Part shown: one piece after another, positions 7,807 through 16,331 of the stretch
Position numbering within the stretch: position 1 is the stretch's first letter
How the letters are laid out: each line of letters begins with the position of its first letter
Assembly (NCBI GenBank): GCA_937974245.1
Contig: CALJKV010000121.1
Coordinates: forward strand, 186,001-250,000
Length of the DNA stretch: 64,000 nucleotides
Direction of reading: 5' to 3'
Source of the DNA: an uncultured Chloroflexota bacterium
GTDB lineage: Bacteria > Chloroflexota > Anaerolineae > Aggregatilineales > Phototrophicaceae
Notes under the pieces: generated by a model
What the model was told of the DNA's origin: nothing
What the model saw: the letters and a program-made list of their open reading frames with translations, nothing else
Database searches by the model: none
Made by a program: the position numbers and the translations under genes

Positions 7807-9798
7807 TTGAACACTGACATTACAAACCTGGCAATCAACACGATTCGTACTCTGGCGATAGACGCCATCCAGAAGGCCAACAGCGGGCATCCCGGTCTGC
7901 CGATGGGCGTAGCGCCAATGGCATATACGCTCTGGACACAGTTTTTGCGCCACAACCCCCATAATCCTCAGTGGGCGAATCGGGATCGTTTCATCCTGAG
8001 TGCCGGGCATGGCTCGATGCTCCTCTACGCCCTTCTGCACCTCACCGGCTACGATCTCTCTCTGGATGAGTTGAAGAACTTCCGGCAATGGGGCAGCAAA
8101 ACGCCCGGTCACCCGGAAGTCCACGAGGCGCCGGGCGTGGAAATCACTACCGGCCCGCTGGGACAGGGTGCATCCAGTGCCGTTGGTTTTGCATTAGCGG
8201 AAGCCTACCTGGCAGCGCACTTCAACCGCCCCGGCCACGAAATTGTGGACCATTACACCTTTGCCCTGGTGAGCGACGGCGACCTGATGGAAGGTGTCGC
8301 GTCTGAAGCCTGTTCCCTGGCCGGGACATGGGGGCTGGGTAAACTGATTTTCCTCTACGACGATAACCACATCACGCTTGACGGTGAAACCGCGATGACG
8401 TTTACCGAGGACGTGGCACTACGTTTCCAGGCATATAACTGGCATATCCTCAAGGTGGCCGATGGTAATGATATTGAAGCGATCGCCCGTGCGATCCAGG
8501 TGGCAAAAGATGTACACGACAAGCCCACCCTGATCGCGGTACGCACGGTAATCGGCTATGGCAGCCCGCACAAACAGGGGACGAGCGGTGCACATGGCAG
8601 CCCACTCGGGGCGGAAGAAGTCCGTCTGACGAAAGAATTCTACGGCTGGCCGCAGGATAAACCCTTCTATATCCCCGATGAAGCGCTCCGGCATTACCGT
8701 GAAGCTGTTGAACGCGGCGCGGGTTACGAAGCTGAATGGCAGGCATGCTTTCGGGCATGGCAGGCGGCTTACCCGGATTTGGCCGTCGAGTGGGAGCGGG
8801 CACAAAGCGGCCAGCTTCCCGCCGGGTGGGATGCCAACATCCCGGCCTTCCCCGATAAGCCGGTAGCGACCCGCAGCGCCTCTGGCACTGTGCTGAATGC
8901 CATCGCCCAACATATTCCGACGATGATCGGAGGTGACGCTGACCTCGCTGGCAGCACCAAGACCCTGCTCAAAGAGGCGGAGAACACCTGGCAGGGACGA
9001 CCAACGGCGCGTAATGTGCGCTTCGGCGTGCGTGAACACGGCATGGGCGCGATTGTCAACGGGCTGGCGCTGCATGGCGGGATCATCAAGCCGTACTCAG
9101 CGACTTTCCTCACCTTTAGCGATTACATGCGTGGAGCGATCCGCCTGGGCGCATTGATGAACCTGCCCGCCGTATACGTTTTCACCCATGACAGCATCGG
9201 CCTGGGCGAAGATGGTCCAACTCACCAACCGGTTGAGCATGTCGCCGCGTTAAGTGCCATCCCCAACCTGACTGTGATTCGCCCTGCGGACGCCAACGAA
9301 ACGGCAGCGGCCTGGCATACCGCGATGACCCTCTCTGGGCCGGTGGTGTTGATCTTCACGCGCCAGGATGTGCCGGTGCTGGCAGGTGACCACATCCGCA
9401 CAGGGGTTGCCCGGGGAGGCTATGTACTGGCAGGCGATGATAGTGTGCCTGATGTGATTCTCATCAGTAGAGGGAGTGAAGTCCATATCGCCCTGGAAGC
9501 GTACCAGACCCTGACCCGCGAAGGCGTCAGGGCGCGGGTGGTTTCACTGCCCTCTTGGGAATTATTCGAGGCGCAGGACGCCGCTTACCAGGAGCGCGTA
9601 CTGCCGTCAGGCGTGACGGCCCGTGTGAGCATTGAGGCCGGTGTGCCACTCGGATGGGATCGCTACGTGGGCCGGCAGGGCATCATCATCGGCATCAACC
9701 GTTTTGGCGCCAGTGCCCCATACGAGACGATCTACGAGCAGTTTGGTTTGACACCCGGTGCGGTAGTGGAGGCAGCACGTGACCTGCTGAAAAAGTAA
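7807..9798 (+). CDS. tkt: Transketolase
   Basis: This is a 663-residue thiamine-diphosphate enzyme of the non-oxidative pentose phosphate pathway that transfers two-carbon ketol units between sugar phosphates. I chose TTG 7807 because GAGGAGG lies 7 bases upstream and the product has the usual transketolase length; no ATG fits. Visible motifs: SGHPGLPMGVAPMAY and GHGSMLLYALLHLTGY at the N-terminus, GPLGQG, the ThDP signature GDGDLMEGVASEA...DDN, the Glu-containing REHGMGAIVNGLALHGG of the pyrimidine domain, and THDSIGLGEDGPTHQPVEH, which binds the sugar. The C-terminal domain is complete. It stands alone, with a hairpin after the stop. Confidence 0.95.
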   Translation: MNTDITNLAINTIRTLAIDAIQKANSGHPGLPMGVAPMAYTLWTQFLRHNPHNPQWANRDRFILSAGHGSMLLYALLHLTGYDLSLDELKNFRQWGSKTPGHPEVHEAPGVEITTGPLGQGASSAVGFALAEAYLAAHFNRPGHEIVDHYTFALVSDGDLMEGVASEACSLAGTWGLGKLIFLYDDNHITLDGETAMTFTEDVALRFQAYNWHILKVADGNDIEAIARAIQVAKDVHDKPTLIAVRTVIGYGSPHKQGTSGAHGSPLGAEEVRLTKEFYGWPQDKPFYIPDEALRHYREAVERGAGYEAEWQACFRAWQAAYPDLAVEWERAQSGQLPAGWDANIPAFPDKPVATRSASGTVLNAIAQHIPTMIGGDADLAGSTKTLLKEAENTWQGRPTARNVRFGVREHGMGAIVNGLALHGGIIKPYSATFLTFSDYMRGAIRLGALMNLPAVYVFTHDSIGLGEDGPTHQPVEHVAALSAIPNLTVIRPADANETAAAWHTAMTLSGPVVLIFTRQDVPVLAGDHIRTGVARGGYVLAGDDSVPDVILISRGSEVHIALEAYQTLTREGVRARVVSLPSWELFEAQDAAYQERVLPSGVTARVSIEAGVPLGWDRYVGRQGIIIGINRFGASAPYETIYEQFGLTPGAVVEAARDLLKK

Positions 9799-9806
9799 CA
9801 ACCTGC

Positions 9807-9844
9807 AAAAAAGGGGGCGCAGCGAACGAATTCACCGCGCCCCC
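9807..9844 (-). terminator. Rho-independent terminator of the DUF4342 gene
   Basis: GGGGGCGC (9813-9820) pairs perfectly with GCGCCCCC (9837-9844). Read on the minus strand the stem is followed by six T, so it mainly ends the minus-strand gene. It may also slow plus-strand transcription from tkt. Confidence 0.8.
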
Positions 9845-9877
9845 TCATGATGGCTGTTCACAAAGCCGAAACCAGCG

Positions 9878-10180
9878 TTATTCCTCTTCTTCACGCACAA
9901 TTTCGATCTTCACGCGGGCGATCAGCGCGGCTATCGCGCCCAACGCCGCCAGCCAGGGCGCACCCAGCGCCAGCACGCCGCCGGCCACCGCGCCTACCGT
10001 CAGGGACATTTCCAGCAAAATGCCATCATCAGGGTTCTTGATGATGATGCGGCGCACGTTACCCTGCTTGACCATTTCCTGCACACGGTCTACCAATTGA
10101 TTTCCGGCGACTTCCAACTCTTCGCTGATGGTTTTCTTATCGGTAGTCTCTTCGCTGAGGGTGGGTTTCTCTTCTGCCAT
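9878..10180 (-). CDS. DUF4342 domain protein, 100 aa
   Basis: This small protein has a charged N-terminal part (residues 1-40, EEKPTLSEETTDKKTISEEL...), the conserved core VRRIIIKNPDDGILLEMSLTVG, and a hydrophobic segment (GAVAGGVLALGAPWLAALGAIAALIA) before an acidic tail. This order matches DUF4342 proteins, whose role is unknown. Some carry a UBA-like helix near the N-terminus. AGGAGA precedes the ATG. The hydrophobic stretch could be one membrane segment or a buried hairpin. Confidence 0.75.
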   Translation of the reverse strand: MAEEKPTLSEETTDKKTISEELEVAGNQLVDRVQEMVKQGNVRRIIIKNPDDGILLEMSLTVGAVAGGVLALGAPWLAALGAIAALIARVKIEIVREEEE

Positions 10181-10434
10181 TGTTCGGTCTCCTATTGTCT
10201 GTTTGTTTGCTGCCGGTTAAGGCATCCAACATCTTTACCGTACACCACCTTATACGTGGTTGTGCAGAGCAAAGTTGCATGAATTTCCCGGCAATTTATC
10301 ATGCTTATACATGTTCACACGGCGTTCTACCAATGTCCTGTACCCGAATCGCCCCAGACCGTCTATAATAGGGTTAAAAATCGCAAAGAGAAATTACATA
10401 GTAGAAACTCAACTTGAGCAGCGGGGAAGGGAAC

Positions 10435-11472
10435 ATGCGACGCAATACACAGATATGGATGGTGCTGGCAGGCCTTTTATTGGCGTTAGTGCTGCTTCCC
10501 GGTATGGGGGTTGAGGCCGAATACGGCATCAATTGGTCGGCTACATTTTACAATACCCCTAATTTGACCGGCACACCGACTTCGGTATCCGGGATCAATG
10601 GTCTTAACTTTAATTGGGGTGCCGGCCAGCCGATTGTCAATGGTGTCCCCGTCCTGGCACTGACCGATAATTTCTCGGCGCGTTTCACCTCGGTTCAGAC
10701 TTTTGTAGATGGCACGTATGAGTTTGTCGTCGCCTCGGATGACGGCGTGCGTGTGCTGATTGATGGTGTGACCGTCTGGGATCAGTTCGTAGGGCGGGCA
10801 CTGACTACCGATACTTTCACGCGGGTGATGACGGCGGGCAGCCACACCCTCACCGTAGAATACTTCGAGGGGATTGACCAGGCGATTCTCCAGTTCCAGT
10901 GGTTTTTGCAGGGTACGGGTGGCACAACCCCCATACCCGGCGTCACCGCCACACCACTTTCTACCGCTGTGCCACCGCTGACAGTGCAGGTCGTCAATGT
11001 GAAGGGGCTGTCACTGCGCACCGGCCCGTACCTGGGCGCATCGCTCATCGGCGTGGCGCGTCCCGGCACAGCCTATGCCCCGTTAGCCCGCAATAGCGAT
11101 GAAGGCACCTACACCTGGTTCAAGATCACGATTGGCGAAAAGACCGGATGGGTTTCCGGGCGCTACTTGCAGATCACAGGCGATCCCAATAGCGTGCCGG
11201 TAGAAACAACGATTTTCCAGCAGCTCGGTAACCCAACCAGCACTGGCGTGATGGGGGCACCGCGCTCGGTGATGAACTTCCGCGTCCGGCCCAGCCAGCG
11301 CACCACCCGCCTGAGCCAGATTCCCTGGGGCGGTGATGTCGAAATCCTGGGACGCACCATCCAGGGAGGGAATAACTACTGGTTCCTGGTGCGCTATGAG
11401 GGCGTCGTCGGTTGGATTTACGCGCCGTATGTCGCCATCTATGGTGATATCAATCTTGTGCCGGTATATTGA
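10435..11472 (+). CDS. Secreted PA14-like and double SH3b protein
   Basis: This is a 345-residue exported protein. ATG 10435 is preceded by GGGAAGGG and opens a signal peptide (MVLAGLLLALVLLPGMGVEA); a TTG 21 bases upstream is less likely. TATAAT at 10364-10369 is a candidate -10 box. Residues about 32-160 look like a PA14 domain, a beta sandwich that commonly binds sugars (FSARFT...DGTYEFVVASDDGVRVLIDG...HTLTVEYFEG). A Pro/Thr linker follows, then an SH3b repeat at about 185-245 (LSLRTGPYLGASLIG...GWVSGRYL) and a second SH3b-like repeat at about 275-335 (MNFRVRPSQRTTRLSQ...GWIYAPYV). A cell-wall or polysaccharide-binding role is inferred. Confidence 0.8.
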   Translation: MRRNTQIWMVLAGLLLALVLLPGMGVEAEYGINWSATFYNTPNLTGTPTSVSGINGLNFNWGAGQPIVNGVPVLALTDNFSARFTSVQTFVDGTYEFVVASDDGVRVLIDGVTVWDQFVGRALTTDTFTRVMTAGSHTLTVEYFEGIDQAILQFQWFLQGTGGTTPIPGVTATPLSTAVPPLTVQVVNVKGLSLRTGPYLGASLIGVARPGTAYAPLARNSDEGTYTWFKITIGEKTGWVSGRYLQITGDPNSVPVETTIFQQLGNPTSTGVMGAPRSVMNFRVRPSQRTTRLSQIPWGGDVEILGRTIQGGNNYWFLVRYEGVVGWIYAPYVAIYGDINLVPVY

Positions 11473-11525
11473 GCGGTTGACGCCCATATCCCCTGGTGCT
11501 AAACTAATGTCGTTCTAAGCAAGGC

Positions 11526-11608
11526 GGGGCAGTGGCGGAATGGCAGACGCCGAAGTCTTAAAAACTTCTGTCCTCACGGACGTGTGGGTTCGAGTCCCAC
11601 CTGCCCCA
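11526..11608 (+). tRNA. tRNA-Leu (anticodon UAA)
   Basis: The acceptor stem GGGGCAG pairs with CTGCCCC. A D-arm (GCGGAATGGCAGACGC), an anticodon stem GAAGT/ACTTC with loop CTTAAAA (anticodon TAA), a class II long variable arm (GTCC/GGAC) and a T-arm GTGGGTTCGAGTCCCAC follow. The 3' CCA is not encoded. A terminator follows after seven bases. Confidence 0.95.
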
Positions 11609-11614
11609 ACCTGG

Positions 11615-11638
11615 AAGCGCCGTCACAGGCGCTTTTTT
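11615..11638 (+). terminator. Rho-independent terminator of the tRNA gene
   Basis: AAGCGCC (11615-11621) pairs with GGCGCTT (11628-11634) over a 6-base loop, followed by a run of T. Confidence 0.85.
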
Positions 11639-11660
11639 AATTACACAGGCGAAAAACAAG

Positions 11661-11945
11661 ATGGCGATAGAAGTGCAATACGAGGTAGACGACCAGCCGG
11701 TCGAGATAGACGCGCTGGAAGAAGATTATGAACTGGCGGAAACCCTCACGCATACGGGTGAACAGCTTCGCCAGCAGGTCGCGCACAAACTGGCCGGTAT
11801 CCGCTGTGAAGAGCATGACCGCGAACCGCAGGTGACGGTCACTGCCTCCTACAGCCGTGATACGGGGCAGTTTGAACTCAATTATCACCTGGATACCTGC
11901 TGCCAGATGCTCCTGCTTCGGACAGTGCAGGCGCTAAATCATTAG
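11661..11945 (+). CDS. Hypothetical protein, 94 aa
   Basis: This is an unrecognised acidic protein (MAIEVQYEVDDQPVEIDALEEDYELAE...) with no export signal or membrane segment. It has three Cys, two adjacent near the C-terminus (LDTCCQMLLLRTVQAL). It lies 14 bases upstream of the next gene and is probably co-transcribed with it. The ribosome site is weak. Codon use and the tight spacing favour a real gene. Confidence 0.6.
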   Translation: MAIEVQYEVDDQPVEIDALEEDYELAETLTHTGEQLRQQVAHKLAGIRCEEHDREPQVTVTASYSRDTGQFELNYHLDTCCQMLLLRTVQALNH

Positions 11946-11959
11946 GACAATAAACGTAT

Positions 11960-12754
11960 ATGGCCGTTGATTACATTATTGAATATCAGTGTATTCCCAA
12001 ACAGAAGTCAGGCGCTCACAATATCCTCGAACGGCTAAAGGCACGGGCGCGGGCTGAAGCCGTGATCGCCCTCTATCGTGAACAGGGGGATAACCGCCCG
12101 GCGAGTCAGATTGGGTTTGAGTTCACGCAGTCCACCCCGAACGGTGAAGCGGAAACGCGCGTCTACGTCGCACAGGATGTCCTGGATGCCGCCGACGAAC
12201 TCACGCCACTGGAAGACTACTGTTACGGCTGCCCGGCCAATAACACCGGTTTGGCGTTCGGCTGTATGGCGCAGATCGAGTACCCATTCTCTGTCCAGGG
12301 GGAGGAATGGCTGCTCAACCATCTCCCCGATAATCGTGAACCACTGACATGGCTGCTGCTCCAACAGATGCTCAAGCGCCTGGGAAAAAACGAGGAGACG
12401 TTCCAGGCTATGCGCCCCAGCGGAACACTGTTTGAGGCGACCACCGCCCCGGAACGATTGTTTGGTGAGTTCAAGGTGAATGGCGACCAGCTTTTCGAGA
12501 TGCTGTTTCTGCAAGGGCATATCCGCCCATCGTATGCCGCCATGCTCCTGGCATTTCTGGGGGCGATCCAACGCGACCTGGACCCGGACGAACTCATGCA
12601 TCTGTCAGATTCACCGGACGATGCCCTCACGCGCTACCCGTTTCTACTCAAAACTGCGTCCGAAGATGATCGGACGGTGATCCAGATCAAGCGGTTTCTG
12701 CGAGCCTTGTGGCTGGCCTGGGTGCTGAACGCGCGGATGCTGCTGGATGTGTGA
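11960..12754 (+). CDS. Hypothetical protein, 264 aa, with CxxC motif
   Basis: I do not recognise this family. It is a soluble, largely helical 264-residue protein. Early Cys-containing segments (YQCIPKQKSG near residue 10; DYCYGCPANN...AFGCMAQIEYP near 90-115) could bind a metal. The second half has amphipathic helices and the segment YAAMLLAFLGAIQRDLDPDELMHL. It follows the 94-residue gene closely. No signal peptide is present. The opposite frame at 12035-12601 is its shadow. Confidence 0.7.
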   Translation: MAVDYIIEYQCIPKQKSGAHNILERLKARARAEAVIALYREQGDNRPASQIGFEFTQSTPNGEAETRVYVAQDVLDAADELTPLEDYCYGCPANNTGLAFGCMAQIEYPFSVQGEEWLLNHLPDNREPLTWLLLQQMLKRLGKNEETFQAMRPSGTLFEATTAPERLFGEFKVNGDQLFEMLFLQGHIRPSYAAMLLAFLGAIQRDLDPDELMHLSDSPDDALTRYPFLLKTASEDDRTVIQIKRFLRALWLAWVLNARMLLDV

Positions 12755-12879
12755 GTGATGACACTACAACACGTTACCTATGCGCAACAGCATTCGCCTG
12801 CCTAATGTCCATTCAATAACCTTCAACCAGCGGCCAAACGCTGCCTGTTTTCGCCTGTTTTTCAGGACATTACTGGGAA

Positions 12880-14256
12880 TTACTCCTTCGGCACAAGAGC
12901 ATTGAGCGCCTCGCCCACACTGCGCACTTCAATAAGCTGTAAGCCGCGTGGCAAATCGTCCAGCTTACGTCGCGTGCGCGGGATGACCACCCGTTTGAAG
13001 CCGAGTTTCGCCGCTTCATTGAGCCGCGCCGCCAACTGTCCCACCGCCCGCAATTCACCGCTTAAGCCGATTTCACCCACAATCGCCACATCCGCCGGGA
13101 CCGTCTTCTCGTAGTAGCTCGACGCCATCGCCACCGCTACCGCCAGATCGGAGGCCGGTTCACTCACCTTGAGGCCACCGATCACGTTCACGAAAATGTC
13201 CTGTTCATGCAGCTTGAGACCGAAACGCTTGCTCAACACGGCGCTGACCAACAGCAGCCGATTCATATCCACCCCGTTGGGCGTACGACGCGGGTTGCCA
13301 AACGGCGTCGGACTGGTGAGCGCCTGGATTTCCACCAGCAGCGGGCGCGTGCCTTCCATCGTAATCGCAATCGTCGAGCCGGGCGCATTGACGACCCGCT
13401 CCGCCAGAAACGCCTCGGACGGGTTCGAGACTTCCGCCAGCCCGCCGCCAGTCATCTCAAAGACACCGACTTCGCTGGTCGCACCGAAGCGGTTCTTCAC
13501 ACTTCGCAGCAGCCGGAACGCCTGAAACGGGTCACCTTCCAGGTAGAGAACTGTATCCACGATATGTTCCAGCACACGCGGCCCGGCGATGTTACCTTCT
13601 TTAGTCACATGCCCCACCAGAAACACGCTGATTCCAGTAGTTTTCGCCAGCGCCTGCAAGCGGCTGGCACACTCACGCACCTGGGAAACCAGCCCTGGCG
13701 ACGAGTCGAGTTCTTCAGTATAGGTCGTCTGGATCGAGTCCACGATGAGGATGGCCGGGTTCAGGCGGTTGACCTGCTCAAAGATGTGCCCCAGATTGGT
13801 TTCGGTCAGCAGGAAAAGGTCTTCGGCCTGCAAGCCCATGCGATCCGCACGCATCTTGATCTGCCGCGCTGACTCCTCACCGCTAACGTACAGGACGACG
13901 CCTACCGACCGTGCCAGAATCGCGGAAATCTCCAGCAGCAGTGTGCTCTTACCGATGCCAGGGTCACCACCCAAGAGCACAATGCTCCCCGGCACAATGC
14001 CGCCCCCCAACACCCGGTTAAACTCCTCCACCGGCACCACCAGGCGTTCCCCTGCATCACTGCTGATTTCAGCCAACCGCTGCGGCTGTGTCCGGGCAAT
14101 ACCCACCGGTTGGCGGTTCTGTTTGGTTGGCTTGCTGACTTCTTCGATTTCTTCCACCATCGTGTTGAACTCACCGCAGGACGGGCACTTGCCAAAGTGG
14201 CGCGGGCTTTGCCGCCCACAATTAGTGCAAACGTATTTCGTGCGTGTTTTCGCCAT
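12880..14256 (-). CDS. radA: DNA repair protein RadA (Sms)
   Basis: This is a 458-residue RecA-like ATPase that helps branch migration of recombination intermediates during repair. It has the full set of family marks: a zinc finger CxxC-x10-CxxC (Cys 10, 13, 24, 27), Walker A GGDPGIGKST at about residues 95-105, Walker B around ILIVDSIQT, the RadA-specific KNRFGATSEVG motif, and a C-terminal Lon-protease-like domain from about residue 290 that ends PRGLQLIEVRSVGEAL. Length is normal. The gene upstream on the same strand (14305) is separated by 48 bases. Confidence 0.97.
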   Translation of the reverse strand: MAKTRTKYVCTNCGRQSPRHFGKCPSCGEFNTMVEEIEEVSKPTKQNRQPVGIARTQPQRLAEISSDAGERLVVPVEEFNRVLGGGIVPGSIVLLGGDPGIGKSTLLLEISAILARSVGVVLYVSGEESARQIKMRADRMGLQAEDLFLLTETNLGHIFEQVNRLNPAILIVDSIQTTYTEELDSSPGLVSQVRECASRLQALAKTTGISVFLVGHVTKEGNIAGPRVLEHIVDTVLYLEGDPFQAFRLLRSVKNRFGATSEVGVFEMTGGGLAEVSNPSEAFLAERVVNAPGSTIAITMEGTRPLLVEIQALTSPTPFGNPRRTPNGVDMNRLLLVSAVLSKRFGLKLHEQDIFVNVIGGLKVSEPASDLAVAVAMASSYYEKTVPADVAIVGEIGLSGELRAVGQLAARLNEAAKLGFKRVVIPRTRRKLDDLPRGLQLIEVRSVGEALNALVPKE

Positions 14257-14304
14257 TGGGATTCTCGCAGTTTAACCGAAACAAGTGTGCTAAGTATAGC
14301 ACAA

Positions 14305-14853
14305 TCAAGCGTGGTGTTCTGCGACCCACCACCCTATCTGGTCACGCCAATCCGCCGCGTCGCCATTGATTCCACTCGCGAAGAGCAGCATCCGGCGGGC
14401 GATGATCGTTTCGACTTCATCCGGCGCGTGGTCAAGCGCCGCCAGGAGGTAAGGCGTGTAACGGTAGTCATTCAAAGCGGCCAGCAGCGTCGCCCCCGCG
14501 GCGATACGCAGTTCGGCGTTGGCCTTCTCATTCGCAATTTCGAGAAAATCGGATGTGGACTCCCAACCGGGGATAGCATCCATCTGTGTGATCAAGGCTT
14601 GCGGGAATATCAAATTCCAGCGGGTGAGGACGGCTTCACTTTCCGCGATGATCGCTGCCAGCGTATCCCTCATAACCGGCACATTAGCAGCGGAATACTG
14701 GCGTTCACAGGCAGCCTGCGCCATCGCCCGTATGGCCGGGTCATCCAGCTCGACCCCTTTTTCAGCCAGCAACCGCCGAAACTGGCGCAACAGCATCGCC
14801 AACAAGTCATTCAATGGGGCGGTGTACAGCGGTGCGGAACGGTCAGGCAGCAT
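14305..14853 (-). CDS. Hypothetical protein, 182 aa
   Basis: This unrecognised protein is all-helical by appearance and has no membrane or export signal. AAGGAGA precedes the ATG, so the start is well supported. Motif-like parts are LNDLLAMLLRQFRRLLAEKGVELDD and a C-terminal QIGWWVAEHHA. It lies just upstream of radA and may be in one transcript, but no functional link can be seen. Confidence 0.7.
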   Translation of the reverse strand: MLPDRSAPLYTAPLNDLLAMLLRQFRRLLAEKGVELDDPAIRAMAQAACERQYSAANVPVMRDTLAAIIAESEAVLTRWNLIFPQALITQMDAIPGWESTSDFLEIANEKANAELRIAAGATLLAALNDYRYTPYLLAALDHAPDEVETIIARRMLLFASGINGDAADWRDQIGWWVAEHHA

Positions 14854-15005
14854 GATGTCTCCTTGTCACAACTCAGTGTTGCTTAGTGGGCACAGATAGC
14901 CTATTTTAGAGAGAGATGCGGGCGTGGGCAATGCCCTGTACAATATCCTTGCGCTATGTAACGTCTGCTGTCGAAAAAACATCTAATGAGCAGGTGGAAA
15001 TTGCC

Positions 15006-15584
15006 GTGACCGATGAACAAGCCCTGATTACCGCTCTCAAGCAGCGTGACCCAACGGCACTGGCCGCCGTCTTTGAAACCTATGCGGATCGTATCTATCG
15101 CCTGGGTATGAATCTTTTACATGACGAACAGCACGCCGACTGCGTGGTACAGGATACCTTTCTGGCCTTAATTGAGCATATTGACCAGTTCGAGGGACGT
15201 TCGAGCCTGGGCACCTGGCTATACCGGGTAGGCTATAACCACTGCCTCAACCAGCTCCGTAAGGTAAAACCCAGTCTCGAACTGGACAGCCTGGACGAAC
15301 CGGATATGATGCCGGTGAACTTCAATCCCTGGCCGGCCCCCGAGGAGATGATATTTACCAACGAGATAACCAGTGAACTGGAACGGGCGATTGCTACGTT
15401 GAGTCCGGCGCTGCGGGCTGTGTTTGTTATGCGTGACATTGAGGAACTTTCGACCAGTGAGACAGCGGGTGTCCTGGGGATCAGCGAGTCGGCGGTGAAA
15501 GTGCGGTTACACCGGGCGCGACTGCTGCTGCGCGAGTGGTTAGCGCCATATTTCGGGGAACAGTTCGAGCAAACGGGAGTGTGA
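15006..15584 (+). CDS. ECF-type RNA polymerase sigma factor
   Basis: This is a 192-residue sigma-70 family factor of the extracytoplasmic-function group. I chose GTG 15006: AGGTGG lies 8 bases upstream, and a TACAAT hexamer at 14939-14944 would start the transcript after the alternative start at 14916. Region 2 covers about residues 20-90 (FETYADRIYRLGMNLLHD...VVQDTFLALIEHIDQFEG...TWLYRVGYNHCLN) and region 4 about 125-185 (LSPALRAVFVMRDIEELSTSETAGVLGISESAVKVRLHRAR). It directs RNA polymerase to its own promoter set. The next gene, 4 bases away, encodes its likely anti-sigma factor. Confidence 0.93.
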   Translation: MTDEQALITALKQRDPTALAAVFETYADRIYRLGMNLLHDEQHADCVVQDTFLALIEHIDQFEGRSSLGTWLYRVGYNHCLNQLRKVKPSLELDSLDEPDMMPVNFNPWPAPEEMIFTNEITSELERAIATLSPALRAVFVMRDIEELSTSETAGVLGISESAVKVRLHRARLLLREWLAPYFGEQFEQTGV

Positions 15585-15588
15585 CACA

Positions 15589-15837
15589 ATGGAATGCCAG
15601 GACTTAATCAAATATCTTTCGGATTACATTGATAACCGTTTAGATGAAGCACTCACCCACGCCGCACAAGAACATCTGGCGACTTGTTCGAACTGTCACA
15701 TTGTCCTCGACTCGACGCAGAAAACTATCCTGCTCTATCGCCAGCGCGATCAACAGAACGGCCTGACGACACGGCGCTACCAAACGCTGTACGACCAGTT
15801 AGTCCAGGCCTTTACCAAGCAACCTGAGGGCGATTGA
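15589..15837 (+). CDS. Zinc-finger anti-sigma factor, soluble
   Basis: This is an 82-residue partner of the sigma factor just upstream. It has the ZAS zinc-binding signature H-x3-C-x2-C (EHLATCSNCH) after an N-terminal helix with a conserved Cys (MECQDLIKYLSDYIDN). It is expected to hold the ECF factor inactive until a signal arrives. Unlike many such proteins it has no membrane segment or sensor domain, so it is likely to be cytosolic and perhaps to sense redox or zinc state. The signal is unknown. Confidence 0.85.
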   Translation: MECQDLIKYLSDYIDNRLDEALTHAAQEHLATCSNCHIVLDSTQKTILLYRQRDQQNGLTTRRYQTLYDQLVQAFTKQPEGD

Positions 15838-15869
15838 TTCGTAGATTGTTGTGCCACAGGAGAAGCCAA

Positions 15870-15895
15870 CAGGGGGTCTATAACCCCCTGTTTTT
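15870..15895 (+). terminator. Rho-independent terminator of the sigma/anti-sigma operon
   Basis: CAGGGGGT (15870-15877) pairs perfectly with ACCCCCTG (15883-15890) and is followed by five T. Confidence 0.9.
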
Positions 15896-15904
15896 ATAGC
15901 GGGG

Positions 15905-16162
15905 CTAAATGTTGCCGGAGCGTGCTGGGCGGTTGTGCTGCATAGGTACAGTTTCGCGCATATCGCCATATCGTCGCTGCAAGCGTGTGCCGGAAAGCAC
16001 CAGCCAATGCCCAAGCTGGTTTAGTGCCGGGCGGTACATCCGCAGGACATGGGCCCGGCGACCCTGTCGCCGCGATTCGCCAGCCAACCGTTCACGGGCG
16101 GCTCTGCGCCGCATTTCTTCACGATACAGGTCATTCAAACGTTCGTCCAATGGATTAAACAT
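15905..16162 (-). CDS. Hypothetical small basic protein, 85 aa
   Basis: This is an unrecognised 85-residue Arg-rich protein (ERLNDLYREEMRRRAARERLAGESRRQGRRA...). The N-terminal half looks like one charged helix and the middle has a mildly hydrophobic segment (LNQLGHWLVLSGTRL). GAGAGG lies upstream of the ATG. The plus-strand frame over the same bases is Arg/Ser/Cys-rich in a way typical of shadows. Confidence 0.5.
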   Translation of the reverse strand: MFNPLDERLNDLYREEMRRRAARERLAGESRRQGRRAHVLRMYRPALNQLGHWLVLSGTRLQRRYGDMRETVPMQHNRPARSGNI

Positions 16163-16331
16163 ACGTCACCAGGTCCTCTCTTATTTCGCTTGTTCTACAC
16201 TTCCATCTGGCAATAGCTGCATTTAAGATGACCCAACGCAATAGGGCGTTAGCCTGTCTTCAAGAGGGTATGGGTTTTAGGTTTGGCGGCGCAGCTCGCA
16301 CAGAAACGCGACCCCGCCCGCAGGAAAATCG

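Noticed and set aside
8419..9075. Minus-strand 218-residue frame within tkt
   Set aside because: Shadow of transketolase, whose motifs run through the whole span.
12035..12601. Minus-strand 188-residue frame
   Set aside because: Antisense of the 264-residue hypothetical gene; the plus frame is longer and follows its neighbour closely.
12828..12851. Weak hairpin CAGCG/CGCTG followed by CCTGTTTT as a terminator
   Set aside because: The stem has only five pairs and the T run is short and displaced.
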